A DNA stretch of 64,000 nt from Pithys albifrons albifrons (Eukaryota > Chordata > Aves > Passeriformes > Thamnophilidae): assembly GCF_047495875.1 (NCBI RefSeq), contig NC_092471.1:12607001-12671000 (forward strand). Direction: 5' to 3'. Below are positions 13,801-61,800 of this stretch, piece after piece; positions within the stretch are counted from its first letter, which is position 1; each line of letters begins with the position of its first letter. The position numbers and the translations under genes were made by a program. A model generated the notes under the pieces. It ran no database searches. It was not told the origin of the DNA and was given only the letters and a program-made list of their open reading frames with translations.

Positions 13801-15024
13801 CATGTAGTTGCAGACATACTTTACTGAAGAAGTAAAACAGTCCAAAACCTCAGATCAGAAGATGAAGACATTTTTCAAACCTCAAACAAAAGCAATAAAT
13901 GGAAATAAGGATTAACTTTGTCAATTTTCACCCCTCCCACAATAAATTACAAAAATCTTGGCTTTTATCTTCGATGGATAACACAATAGGCACCAGAGCA
14001 CACCAACATTACGCAAATACTTCATGTGTTATCAATTATTTTGGAAGGAGTCATCATCTGAATTGTGAAATGCTTTGACCTTTTTTAATGGAGGGTGTAG
14101 GAAGATGAGTGTTAGTTAGGCTGACACATTTTTTTCTCTTGTATTTTTGTAGGTATAATTCAATGTATTTTCAGTACAGGTCACTCCTCTTAGTACCCAG
14201 CCTCTCCTGCCTCTGGAGTCATGTGGAGCCAGAAAGGATCCCTGTTACATGAGAGTGGGATAGGAGTGAGGTGAGAAATAAGATTGTGCTGCTAAAAAGC
14301 ATTTGGATGTTATGCAACCAAGAATATACATTCAGTGGGGATGCAGCTGTGCAAGCCTGACTGTTGGTGACTTTGTCTGCAACCAGCAGGAAGGCAAACA
14401 CCCCTCACACAGTCAGAGGAGCAAAGCAGAGCAGGTACATGGCCAAAATGAATATGCAGGGTGTCAGGAAATAACAGAAATCAATCTCCTTAGGAATTTC
14501 CAGAGACATCCTGGATTTCAGATTTGATCCACTAATTGATTCAAAGTGATTTACTTTGAATGCTCATCTTTGCCAAGGCTGATACTCTCCATTTTACTTA
14601 CACTGCTAGCCATGTGTGACTTAATGTTTTGCATTTTTTCTTGTTTCTGAAAGTCATCTCTTTTTAGTCATTAGCACAGATTGATTCCATCAACATTCCC
14701 CCAATTATTTAGAGCTTCAGAATATGTATTGCCCAGAAAGCAGGATGTCATGTACTGTTCTCTCAATGTTGTCAATGCTTGATTTCTTCTTTAATTGGTT
14801 TCCATGTAAGGATGGCAATGGCTTGATTTTCAAAATTAATCATGCCAGGTAGGTTAAAGCTGAATTAAATTGGGTATTTCCCAATCTGATTCTTCCACAG
14901 CTCAGTCCTCATTTCACAGCTGGGCACGTGGCTTTACCTTCTCTGAGGTGGCAGCAGCCAGACTGCAAACAAGGAACTGAAACCAAACATCTTGACCAAA
15001 CATCACATATGCAAACCATCTTGT

Positions 15025-15049
15025 TTTATTATCAACTTCAGAGTTTATT
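15025..15049 (-). terminator. CHRDL1: Distal poly(A) signal cluster for CHRDL1
   Basis: Two AATAAA hexamers on the minus strand (15049-15044 and 15030-15025) precede GT- and T-rich sequence with two GATGTTTGG copies within about 70 bp. This is the strongest combination of upstream and downstream elements seen below the stop codon. Use is inferred. Confidence 0.45.
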
Positions 15050-15236
15050 AATTTATCAAACCAGGTCAAAGTGATACAACAAGTACATAAATAAGTACTG
15101 TAACAGACATACATCTCATGAAGAGAATGAAAAACAATGACACTGTGTATTTTGTTGTGATCAGAAACTGGAAAAACTCAACACTACATTTTACTAAATG
15201 ATGCTTATGATTGTTTTTTGCTTTTCTTAAAAAGTA

Positions 15237-15242
15237 TTTATT
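15237..15242 (-). terminator. CHRDL1: Alternative poly(A) signal for CHRDL1
   Basis: AATAAA on the minus strand, followed 60-80 bp later by TGTAGTGTTGAGTTTTT, a plausible downstream element. It would give a 3' UTR of about 2.3 kb. Confidence 0.4.
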
Positions 15243-17169
15243 ATAAAATAAATATACAATCTGGATTCCACCTGTCCTGTCACAAATACAAAAAGCAGGC
15301 TGCCTTGTTCATAAAAAAATTTACAAACACTGTACACTTTCCACTTAGTCTCTTTTCACCAGCTACCGCTACAAACAGACAAGGCCTGTTAGGTGAGAAA
15401 TCAACTGCTGGTTTTCCCACCAGATCACTACTGTTCCTCAGAACCTCTTCCTAAAGATTTATAATAAAACTTTACACTTGTGCAGCACATTTCAACCCAG
15501 GAGATGCCACTGCAATGGGTGCTGCTGATGCCAAACTGCCTCTTCCACAAGTACATCGCAGTAACCTCTGGTGCAGTGAGGTCTTAGGACCTCAGTTTGG
15601 ATATGCTACACCCCTGTCCAACACCAGGACAGGACTTATGGAAGCTACAGTCCTCATGGAAAGGTGGTGGGACAGTTCACTCAGCTCTCCTTTTAAAGAA
15701 CAGTTATAGAGGACTTCTCATGGCCAGGTGTTCCTGCATTGCAGCTTGCTGTACTTTCAAATGGCCAGTATTCCCAAATCCTACCTGCTCTCCATCCAGG
15801 CCCAGGGACAGCAGGGTGGTCCTGAGATCACCCTGTATGTATTCTCCTAATTCCCTTGAGCCTTTCATTCACCTTCCTGTCTGTTCTCCTGATTTGCTCC
15901 TCTCCGTTGAGCAGCCCTGCATCCCACTCCTCCCAAGGCTCGGGGGCACAGGCTCATCCCGGGTTTCATGGAGATGTCGGTCCTGCAGCCTGCGGTGCTA
16001 AGAGAGGCTCCAGGGTCTGCTGCTCCAGCCAAGGGTCCCCTCGGGAAGGTGAAGCTCTGCCTGAACAGGCTTTTGGCATCCAGTACCAATCCCTGCCACA
16101 CCTTCACCCCTTTAGGAATGGGGACACCATGGAGTGCTGTCACTGGCAGAAAGACAAACCTCAAAACCTGTGCTGTCACTGTTGATTTTACTCCCTGGGA
16201 AGCCCCAGCCCCGGCTCATGCCGTTTCCATAAAGCTTTGTTTCCTAGCATGTGTTTGCACAGCACTATTCCTGTCTGCCTGTGGAGTAGAAATTCAGAGC
16301 AAAAGCAGGCAGAGGCACTTGCATCTTGGGTTTTAATCCAAAATTGCAGCCATGGTGCAGTGCAGGGTTTTGGTGACTCTTCAGAGAAAACAGTTTTTAG
16401 ATTATACTTAACAGTTATTCTGCAGAAGAGAGCTACCCCTCTCGAACACGCTGTAGACATGCCACACTAAATTTAACAGGTTCTCTCAGATTTGTTTTGC
16501 TTCACCACAGTTGTCCCAGAGCTGTTGTGCTCTAAAGGCCTGCTGGAGCTGTTTGGTGTTTGTCATGGCAGAGAGCTGTCCTTGAAGCATGAGAGTTGAG
16601 AGGTCACTCTCAGAAAAATGCAGAAGATTAGGTTTGTAACAAATCAGAACAAATAAATTAATCCCTGCCACAACTTAAGGAGTTATTAATTGTGAGGTTT
16701 AACGCTCTAGGTGTTTTGATAACACTGCAAGTGCTTCACTACCTTCTGCCCCATCACTGTAGAAGGCAGTCTGTCAGCCAAGCCCATGTGTTAATAGGGC
16801 CCAGAAGAATGAAGTTATTAGGGCCGTGATAGGGAGCTAACACTTGGCATTTTTCAGAGAAGTGGGTGGAGGAAACAGTGAAAACCACTTTAAAGCGAAC
16901 ATTTTCTCCAGCTGCTATGAAAATACAGTGATTGCCACTCACACCTGCTGTTCAGTTTATGGACTTTGCTTGCTCAACTACAAGACATCATCCCAAAGGC
17001 CAGGCTGCTTAGGAGTTTGTTCGTTTAAATCTGCTTTTTCTATTTCCAACACAAGTATTGTATCACTTGTATTTTTCCTCCACAACCAAAAGAAATCCAT
17101 GAGTCATTTCAATAGCAGAAATGGTATAAATTTAGCACAGGAAATAATGCTCTCCATAGCTCCTGCACA

Positions 17170-17175
17170 TTTATT
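17170..17175 (-). terminator. CHRDL1: Proximal poly(A) hexamer for CHRDL1
   Basis: AATAAA on the minus strand about 345 nt after the stop codon. The following sequence is A- and C-rich rather than GT-rich, so use is uncertain; it could give a short 3' UTR isoform. Confidence 0.25.
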
Positions 17176-17519
17176 AGGTGTTCTTCTTTTCATTAGTTTG
17201 AGTAACTGGCCAAATAGTAATAATAAAAATGTTCTGCTTTCTCTTTTTAACTTGTAAAGAAAGGCAAGTCTGGGAAAGCACAGTCTCCCTTTCTCCTGCC
17301 CCCACCACTAATACAGAGCCTCCTAGTCTTTTGGAGGAGGTATTTGAACAGTTGACACAGACCACTACACATAAAGCAGCAAATTTGCTGTGCATGATGT
17401 GAATAATTACTGCATTATAGTTTTGGGGTTTAGGGCAACTGTTGACTTAAGCAAAATAAGCCTGCAGTCCAGCTGCAGATCCAAGTTTTCTTGTGTTTTT
17501 CCCTCCTGTGCTGTCTCCC

Positions 17520-52268
<34,749 letters not shown>

Positions 52269-52317
52269 CTTTATCAGCAACAGGAAAAGAAAGATCTTCC
52301 GAATAGAGAAGGTTGAG

Positions 52318-54647
52318 CTGTTGGGAAGAAAAGATTAAATTAATTAGAATAAAATCTTGTAAAATACTTAAATGATTTCACACAGCACACAGAAATCCTA
52401 GACTGCCAGAACAAAAATACCCCTGTATCATGGATCTTCCTTTCATGGAAACAGCTTTGCCTTCAGATCATTTCATTTTTGGAAAAGGGGCCACATTCCC
52501 ATTCATGAAAGCTAAAAACTGGGTATTCTAAAAAAATCCTTATTTTACTCCAAAGCAGAGAAATCTGACAAGTAAGCATTCTAAATTCTTAAAAGCTCTC
52601 TTTCCCAAGAAAGCAGTCTGGGAGATGTTCTTGTAGAGTAGCTCTTTTTGCTGTATCTGAGGTCATGCAGGTGTCAGTTATAACATGTTTGCTTCACAGT
52701 AAAATTACCTTTGGGTGTCCCTGGAGTCCCAGCACTACTCTGTGACAATCCCTGCCCAGGGTGACCCCCTGGCCACGCTGCAGTCGGTGGGAGTTTTCTT
52801 CACCGCATCGAACAGGCTTCCAACACTATTCAGTCGGCCCTTCGCCCCGCTCCCAACCACTATTGTTCTGCCACTGTGTATAATTAATTTTTCTAGAGTT
52901 AACCCTTCCATTGCCTTGATAGGGGAGAGCAGAATGGGGGGAATGACATGTCATCTTCATTCCTGCAGATCTTTAATGGCAAAATCTTGCATATGGAGCA
53001 AAGCTTAATGTATTCTTCTTTGTGTGGTGCAGAGATGGTATTGTACTTGCTGCACGTGCCATTCTGTTTATCTTTTTCTTGGTTTTAAAGGGTGAATTAC
53101 TTAAAGAAAACAGTTAACTAAAGTAGAATTTGTTTTTGATTTGTTTTTGAACTACTTTGGTGCTTCACTGTTTCTCAGAATTCATTATTAAAGTGCTGTC
53201 TTCCCAGACCACACTTGTCCGTAATTGACAATGTTGGAAAGATTTGAGGTTGATTTTAAGAGCGTTTATGTGGATTCATTATTAATTTTACAAAAGTTTC
53301 AAAAAAGAGTCACTATCAGAAAAATAAACAATGTGTTTTGTAAACTAATTTGACCTTTTCAGATTTAATGTAAATAATAGAACTGTACATGGGTATGTTT
53401 CACCTTGCAGATAATCCAGGCAGAAGTAATAATTTATATATGTGTAGTGAAAATTAACTGATAGATAACTTAGAGAAAATAACTAAACAGTTAGTTAACA
53501 AAGCCTTAAAATGCAAATCTTCCTATTGTGACTGTTGGGAACTAGGATACTGTAGCAAAACGTGTGTAATCTGATTTTATCAGTGGTTTTATTGCCTTTA
53601 ATGTTCAAGGGTTCTCTAAGTTCCCAAACCACAACCAAAATGGACATCTTCCTTAACTAATCAAGCCTGTGCAACTACTCTGTCTGTACTCAGAAAGCTC
53701 ATTCAAAATAATGCAAATTGCACCTGAAAATATATATATAAAAAAAAAAGCTTTTTTTAAAGCACACTCCCCACGCAGTAACAAAACGCAAGTTTCTGTT
53801 TACTTCGGAAATTGAGAATAATATTTCAATTTCAGGAGAAAAGCTTAAGTAATTTTTCCCTTTCAACGTATTCAAATCACATAGGGCATTTTGAAGCCAA
53901 ACATCCTTTAAAACACCTGTTTAAAATTAAAACCTCATAATTTAGTCCCAGGATATTATGCATGCATTGAGAACAACAGAAGCACATCACTGAGATTAGC
54001 AGAAATGTGAATGTTTAAATATTTTGGCCTTCCTGGGGGCTGCTTAAGCAAACAGTAATTATAAATGGCACACAATTATCCTTTGTGCAGCACTTTACCT
54101 GTTAGCTAAGTTGGTTAGCTGGAATAGAAAGGCTCAGAAATCCATTCATTTTAAATGTCAGGTCTTCAAAAGGAAGAACATTTTAAAACTTGGACTGCTT
54201 ATGCTCAGAAATGCTGCACGGTAATGTGAGATGGAGGAGTTAATAACAGAAATGGGCTGGAGACTTTTGATGTCTTTCTTAATTCTCTTTAATTTCTGTA
54301 TTGTTGTTACTCCAAATATAAACACATACTTTTCACTATTAGCACACTCCCTTATTTCCCCAAAGGGCAATGTCCTAAAAATATTCCTGGATTTAAATTA
54401 TCTCAGTTAGGATTAACCTGTTAATTATTGGTATGTTTTCTGCACAGTAGAAACAATGAAAGTGATCCACTTCTGCCATGAATTATTTAGCGAAAAAAGG
54501 CGGATGGGGCTCTTTTTAACGCCTCGCCCTCCAAAGAGCCCGGCTTGGTAACTACAAGAGGCAGTGTCCGATCTCGCCACGTTTTACGAGTAAAGGAAAA
54601 CAAACAAATAAAAAAACAAACCCCACACACACACCAAAAAGCACCAA
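52318..54647 (-). other. CHRDL1: Intron 1 (proximal part)
   Basis: AT-rich sequence between the CpG island and exon 2. No repeat is recognised. The stretch 53990-54110 contains clustered homeodomain-type AATTAT motifs and looks like a possible conserved non-coding element, which cannot be confirmed without alignment. Confidence 0.6.
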
Positions 54648-55870
54648 AGGCAGTGCCGAGGGCGGCTGGTAGAAGCTGCGAGGCGCGGGGCTGCGGCGAT
54701 GGAGCGGCGGGGACAGTGGTCCTGCCCCGACGGCCGCGCTCCCCGTCCATCACGGGAGCGCGAACCCTCTCCCGGCGCTCTGCCCGAGGCTTTACCCCTG
54801 CGGGCCCCGCCGCTGCCGTCGGGGTCGCCTGTCCGGAGTGTCCGCAGGCGGGCGGGTCTCGCACGGAGCTCCCGGGCTCCGACAGTACAGCCCCTTGGGC
54901 GCCTGCCCGGGGAGCGCCGCCGCCCCGCCCGGGGCCGGCGGGGGAGTCGGGTCGGGGCTGCCCTCCCGCAGGGGCCCGGCCAGGTGCCGCCCGTGCCCCC
55001 GAGGAGCGAAACGGGCCGGACGGGGATCCCGGCAGGCGTCGGGTCCCCGCGCTGGGCTGCCTGTGCCGCGGGCCCGGGCGCAGCTCCGGCAGTGGGACCG
55101 CGCCTTCCCCGGCGCCTCGCTCGGACAGCAAAGCTCACAAACCTGGGGCAGGACTGGAGGCCGCTCCGCTCGGGGAGCGCCGCGATCAGCGCTCGGGCTG
55201 GGGCACCGCGCGGCTCCGCGCTCCGCTCCGCCGGGACACGGTGGGGCTCCGGCCGGGCGGCTCCGCTGCCCGCTCACGTTGCCATGGTCTCCTCCCGCGG
55301 CTTTCAGGTCTTTCCTTGGCTTCGGTGGTGACGGGGCAGGCAGGGGAACGACGGGGTTCTGCCGACGCCAGCCCCGACCCCGGAGTGATGGACGGGAGCG
55401 GAGAGGGAGGGATCCGCTACGCCCGAGCCGCGGGGCCGCTGCGGGGCGGGCGCTCAGGAAAGTCCCGGGCTGGGGGCACCTGCCACAGCCTCCTGTCCCG
55501 GCGGGGAGCGCAGCGAGACCACCGCGGCCGGAGGATGCTCGGCGACGGGTCCGACCCCGCAGCCCCGGCGGTTCCGGAGCGGCGGCGGGAGGCGGGGAGA
55601 GCGGGGCCGGCTCCCGCCCCGGCCCGCGCCCCGCGCCCGCACAGCGGCGTGACTGACACGGCCGGGGAGGGGCCGCTCCGCCCCGGGGGGCCGCCGAGAG
55701 GGGCGACCCCACACAGGGGGCTCGGAGTCCGCCCGCCCTCCGAACTGGCCTCCCGCCTGCGGGAGCCACCTGCGGGCCGCGGGATCCGCACCCGGGCGGC
55801 GGGGCCGTGATCCCGTGCCTTCGAACGAGCTGGGCTGGGCGACCGCGGCCACAGCTCCGTCCTTGGGACA
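54648..55870 (-). promoter_or_regulatory. CHRDL1: CpG island, likely CHRDL1 promoter and first non-coding exon
   Basis: About 1.2 kb of very GC-rich, CpG-dense DNA lies among AT-rich flanks, 2.3-3.5 kb upstream of exon 2. It has GC-box-like sequences (for example GGGCGGGCG near 55446) and no TATA box that I can see. Vertebrate CHRDL1 has a non-coding first exon, and exon 2 here begins with a 3' splice site, so the first exon must lie upstream. Possible donors on the minus strand are GTGAGC at 55277-55272 and GTAAAG at 54795-54790; I cannot choose between them. Long open frames here on both strands result from GC bias. Confidence 0.8.
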
Positions 55871-58800
55871 GAGCCCCACGGGCGGCTTGCCTGGAGGGAG
55901 AACTCCACACCGGGACGGCTCTTTAATGGGCTTGTCACAGGCAGGGTGCCCTCTGGAGCAGACCCGACGGAGTTAGGGATCTGCCAGACACCTTCTGCTG
56001 ATACCCTCTCCTCTGATTTATTGTGTTAGAAGGTTTCAAGGTCACATTGAGATTCTGGTGGAACTAAATTAAACCCATGACTCATTATATGCTTGGTCAA
56101 ACATTCTTTTTCTGTCTTCTTGTACCCTCTGCAACTAATAAGAAGAGATCAGTGAACTCTTGACAAATGATCTGAGAGAAAGGGTGAGGTATGAAAAGAC
56201 ATCATGTGGAGAAACAAATTACAACCTATTTCCCCTAGTTTGGGACCAGGGTGTTTGGGGAACACTGCTGGGAGGTCATACACCTCTGGGGCTTGGTAGA
56301 TATTTTCAGAAGGCTGAAAATTGAGCAGAACTTTCATTTCTCCCATTCTCTCTTAGGTGGACAAAATACTGAAGGTACAGTGTATGGTGAAATCTTATAC
56401 TGCATGAGAAAGGGATAGATGACTTAGTAAGGGTTTTGTAGTGTGACTTCATGAGTAACCAGGGCTGTGTGTTAGTAAAATGAAACTTTGTAACTCTTTA
56501 TATTGAACAAGAAAAAGTTCTCGAGTAAGCATTTTGAAAACACTGCTCCGTGCCTACTTCTATGTCATCTGCTCTCTTTGCTTTGCTGTGCACAGGCAGT
56601 AATCCATGTTCCTAAGGAAAAATTATCACTTAAAGTGCTTACCCCTGAATGTGATGGCTACTGCTGCAGGCTGATAGTTTTGGATGAGCTGAGCTGTATG
56701 AAAGAGGGATGGGGAAATGGAGAAAATAATCAGAAATATGACTGTAATTTGCACATGAAAGCAGAGACCTTGTGCTGTGCAAGCTCTGGTTCTGCAGAGG
56801 TATATCCATGTTCATGGAGGGAAGGGTTGAGCGTGTGCACACACGCTTCTGAAATGTGGGGCAGTAGTAACATTGATCCTTTAGGTGCTGTGCTGGGTTA
56901 GACTGTGCAGGCTCAGCCTGTGATATAAATTGCATGTGAGTAACACAGACACTCAGATCGATGATTGAAATGATGCTGTTGCAAATTTTAGTGAGTAGGA
57001 ATCCACACATCTTTGTAGGCAGCCTTGATAGTCTGAGTTTACAGCATCGACATGACTTCAGTAGGTGTAGCATTGGGCTTGGGCAGAGCTCAGTTTTACT
57101 GTGTAGGTGTCCTCCAAGAACAACTCACCCAACACAGCTACTCACCTCTGTCAAGCTTCCTCTAGACAGCGTTTATCTCATGTATTCCCATCTCTGTGCT
57201 AAGACAAAGTCCAGTGTGTATAAAGACAGCAGTAATTGTTACAATAGTCTTTATGCATAATCACTGTAGTAGTAAAGAGAAATTAAACATTTTCTATAGA
57301 CTCTGTGACCTGAATTTTTTTTGCAGAGAGATTCTTTGAAAAGAAATTCCTTATTTGGCCTGAAGAATGCTTTGGAAAAATTGCTGTAGATGCCAGCACT
57401 TTCCACTCCATTCTGTAAGCCTGTTTCAGAAGTCGATGATGTGTGATGGTTTCTGGAGATACTAATGCAGGTGCTGAATACAGAGGTATACAAAGCAGAG
57501 TAATTTTCCCACTCTTTGGCAGATTTAGACTGTAGAAAATTGACTGAAAGAGCCTTTCTCTCAAGTGAGGGCTTGGGACTCAATGAATGAGCAACTTGGT
57601 GGAACCCCAGACTTCCAAGGGCAGGCTGCTCTAGCCCAGCTCCTAGTCCTGATGCTGCTGCTCAGGCTGTGCTGTTCATCAATTGCTGGGATGTCCCTGG
57701 GGGCTTTTGAGTGATGATGCATTTAACATTGTCAGGGCCTGCCTCTTAGTCACATACAAAGGCTGCCTCTGTTCCTTGTCATTCACCTTCCCATGGCACA
57801 GTGTCACAGCGAGGGTTATGGCTGTTATGCCAAAGCATAATGTGGCCCATGCTGGACATTGTGCCTGAGTAGAATGTTCACAGGTGGCCTCTTGGGGAGG
57901 GCCCTTTGCTGAGCTGGCAGGGTTTGCCAGTGCCTGCAGATCCTGGTGGTGCTGCACCCGTGCCCAAGTTGTTCCTCTTTTCTCAGCTCTGCCCAGGCCT
58001 CACCCAGGAGTAAGTGCAGGTACAAACCAGCACTGTGTGTCTCACCACAGCCTGTTATGTTTTGCCCTGTCTCACAGCCCCACGCTAGGGGGTCTGTCTT
58101 ATTGCCCTTAAATCACAGCACTGATGTGACTGACAAACACCTTGCTCTGTGCTCTTGCTCAGCACTGGACTGTTCCTGCAACCTGTGAAGCTCAGGCTGC
58201 TGCACACTTGTGACACAGAGAGCTCTGAAGGCATCTGGTGTATAGTTGTTACCCTTCAGGCTGCTGAGCAGAGCTCACTGTTTGAATATGCTCTGCATCC
58301 TAGTGTCCAGACAGGAAAGAATTGCTCCTGATAGTGAGCGTTAGAGATTAAAGGATGCCCTAAGTTTTTAAAAGCACAGAGATCCAGCCATGTAATTCTC
58401 ATTAAAGATAATGGCGGTTAAACAGCTAATAGTGTGGCAGTGACAGTAGACGTCCCTCTCCCAGTGCTGTGCCTCACAGCGACTGAGCAGCAATGTAGGT
58501 ATCCTGCTATTATTTCTCAGTTTGTGTGAGGGGGAAAAGAACAGGATAAAAGATTCGTGCCAATGCTAACATGTTTACACACCATGTAGAGTTTTCTTAG
58601 TTGGAACAGACACTGAGCGCTGAGAGATGTTAGACACAGGACACAACTTCCACTTACCTCCCTGTTTTTTTTTAAAAATTTCTGTTTATGGTCAAATTTT
58701 CACTCTAAAAAGTATGAAGGGAAGTTCTTAATGTAGTGAATTCCTTTGGTTTTTGCAGTCTTACAAATTCAGTGAAGTCCTTTGGAACATGTCTCTTAAG

Positions 58801-61800
58801 ATGCTAAAAGTTACTCCCAGGATTTTATGAAAACCTTTTAATTAGTTTCTGTGGTTTGGATCAGCCTCCTCAACTGTCATACTGGGAATACAATCTGGAT
58901 GTTCACCAAGCAGTCTTCACACATACTGTTCAACAAAGAGGGCTTCAGATGTGCATAATTTTGTGATTATGGCATAGGATGGTCATGAGCATTCTCCACC
59001 CTCCGGTTCATTCTGTAGCACTGACTTCATCTGCAGTGGGCTGTCAGTCCTCTAGCACTAGGAATTAATTTATTTACCAGTGAGACAGACAGATGGATGT
59101 AGTGAACCTGAGATTTCAATTCAGTCTGCTAAACAACAACAGCATTACATAAAATGTCAAATTGCAGCCCAATTCCTCATTACTTTGATGTGGATATATT
59201 CAGCTGGGACTGAAGAGTAGCTGAGTCTTTCATTGTTCTGTGAAAAAATGCAAACAAAAGATATGTCTCTAAATTTCATTTCCAAATGCTGAGATGAGAA
59301 GAGAGTTGCAAAAGCTGCCAGCAGCACCCATGAAAATGCAGGAGAAGGGAACCACACCATTTTCCATTCCGTCACAGAGCAAATGATGCTTTGCCAGGTG
59401 AGGTGTCCAGAATTCTAATGTGTGGGTATAAAATAGATACATGCACTCAGAATTGAGGCTCTTCTGAATTTTGCATTCATTGCAAAGTGCTCATCTGCAG
59501 CTGTTTATAATCTAATCTAATCTAACTAAACAATTCCAAATATTTATGGGTTATCTATTACCACCACAGTGTGTGTGCAGCTGAAATTATGATTCTATAG
59601 TTCTCTTTCATATCTGTAATATCAAAGACTGCAAGACAATTTGCAGGAATATAGATTTTTTTGTATATTCATGAGCTGCATTGGTTTCCCCACAGTGTAT
59701 CAAAACATTAGTACTCAGTGCTTTACTGAGAGTGAAATTGTAGTGAAGTGTCATCACCAAGATATGTAGATGGAATTGCTACTCAAACTGTCAAAAGAGC
59801 CCAAACTACACTGAAATTGTAAAAGGGCTGATTTTTGTTACATTCACAGAAATTTTCCCTCTCTGTCATCTCTTTTCTTGTACCTTCTTATCCAGATAGC
59901 TGAATATCCCATTCAGAAATTCTTGAACAGGTACATCTTACTGTCAAAGCTGCATTGTAATCTTTGACAGAAACCACTGATTTCTAATTTATCCTCTTTG
60001 CTAATCAGTCTAATTTACCTGTTAAAAATCATTACGTACCCATGCCAGATTTAGCTTTTTGTCTTTGTTTAGTATTCATAGTAGCAATGAATTTCTTTTG
60101 TGTTATTTAATATTGTATTGAATGTAATGAGTCTTAGAGGCACAACATCAATAAAATAGCTGAGAACAAAGCTCTAAATTCCTTGCTGATTCAAGAAACT
60201 GAAAAGGCCATTATTTTTTTCTTGAGACAGCAAGTCCAAACTCTCCTCTATAATTCTGTCTGCACAGCGTTTGGTGGCCAGGAAACCTGCACTACATACA
60301 ATTAGTGCTTCCACCAAAGTACAAATCCATATAGCATGCAACAGCATCTCAGTGACTGTTTTCAGCAAGTGAAAAGCAACATCAAAGAATCTGTATAAGT
60401 GATTATTTATGAGTTCTGGGAGCAGCTTCACCTTCATTGTTTTTTCACTACCACACTTTCTGGAAAACAGCAGAAGATGGTACAGTCCACAATGAAAACA
60501 ACTGGCCTTCTTTCTTGCCATTGCAACTGTTGGCTAGAATCACACTTGGTAGAAATGTGCAGGAGTTTTGCACTTACTGAGGGTATAACTATGCATGAGA
60601 AAACAGCAACAAATCTTACAGATTGATGGTACCATGATAAAGATCCACTTGCTGAGGCATTTCTTTGCAGCCGAGATCCACCAGATAAACCCAGTCAGTC
60701 CTGTCTCCCAAGGCGTGACAGAAGGAGTCAAGGCAGGCTGAATGAGGCTCCAATTGCAATTCAAATATACTTTTATAAACCGTGATTAGTGCTGCTAATC
60801 TTGCCTTGGTAAGCCAAAGACAATAACAACGAGGTTACCGAACACCTCGGGTATTATGTAATTCTTTTGCTGGTGTGAGAGCGCTTTTGAAACCCATTAG
60901 TAAAACTGAACTTGCCAAATGAGCCTTCTCTAGGGAGAACAAAGTCAAACCTGTGCCAGCGTGGAGCCAGAGCCCGCCGGGGCTGAGCACTCACAAATCC
61001 CATTGCTGCCAGTGACAGCTGAGGATGCAAAGTGCCCTGTAACTGAGCTCAGTTGGGAAACCAACTGATAGCTGTGGAGCTGTGTCTCCCATTGGCAACA
61101 ATATTGTGTTCTTACTCACAGCAGACCCCACTGTGCTGACTGGCACCAAACTGTGATGCCAGCCCACCTGATTCTGAGTGCAGGCTCAGGAAAAGCCACG
61201 CTCTCCTCTGCCTCTCAGTGTCTGGCTGACCGTGAGGGAACTTACCACCCTGAGCTAGGCCAGGCTGGGGGACCACTCATCTCTCTTGTCCAGTTCATAA
61301 AGCCAGCCTTGAACTCTTCACCAGAAGATGTGATCCTCTCACATGAACAAAACTGTAGAGAGAGGGGGAAAATAACTGAGCTGTGTCAAAAAGTCACAAT
61401 GAATTTTCAACAGTGGATGAGAACAGTGGAAATTCACTGGTGGAAATTTCACACTGGTGAAATTAGAAAAGGCTCTTTGAGAATAACTATCTACAGAAAA
61501 AGTTTAAAAGTAAAAAAGGGGAGATTTAATTTTGTCATGAAAAGCATCAGTATAAAACATATGGAGAAAAACAAACAGTGAAGACACTGTTGCTTGTGGG
61601 CTGGCTTTTTAAGTATTAATGGAACGTCACAGAACAAGAGTTTCTTTTATTCTTTTTTACCCCAGCTCCCTGCTTTCAAGGTTCTTGTGTGAACATGCAG
61701 CAGTTTGCAAGGCTGTGAAATTATCAGACCTGGACCAATGCCAGTACAAACCAATTTATTGGGGTCCAGCAATTAACTAAAACCTAGAAAGCTTGATTAA

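Larger units (their letters stand above)
1..15009. other. 3' flank of CHRDL1, no gene recognised
   Basis: Apart from the CR1 fragments and simple repeats listed separately, I see no exon-like segments with recognisable protein similarity and no RNA gene. Open frames here are short and without homology that I recognise. Candidate conserved non-coding stretches, judged only by base composition and motif density, are 8960-9090 (CpG-enriched) and 9340-9540 (AATTA-rich). Confidence 0.6.
15010..17519 (-). other. CHRDL1: Probable CHRDL1 3' UTR
   Basis: Sequence downstream of the stop shows no further coding homology and no repeat that I recognise. AATAAA hexamers in gene orientation lie at 17175-17170, 15242-15237, 15049-15044 and 15030-15025. 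The distal pair is followed by a GT-rich stretch (minus strand, about 15010-14950, with repeated GATGTTTGG), as expected downstream of a cleavage site. The block at about 15.8-16.2 kb is more GC-rich. The exact end is inferred; alternative proximal and distal ends are possible. Confidence 0.5.

Noticed and set aside
54545..55810. A 421-codon open frame on the plus strand, and others of similar size on the minus strand, in the CpG island
   Set aside because: The proteins are compositionally extreme (Ala, Arg, Gly, Pro), have no domain features, and overlap in several frames, as expected from stop-codon scarcity in GC-rich DNA.
60174..60521. A 115-codon leucine-rich open frame on the minus strand
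   Set aside because: Hydrophobic stretches come from AT-rich composition; no homology recognised.
61153..61581. A 142-codon open frame upstream of CHRDL1
   Set aside because: No recognisable domain, no supporting splice or promoter signals, and sequence resembling plain intergenic DNA.
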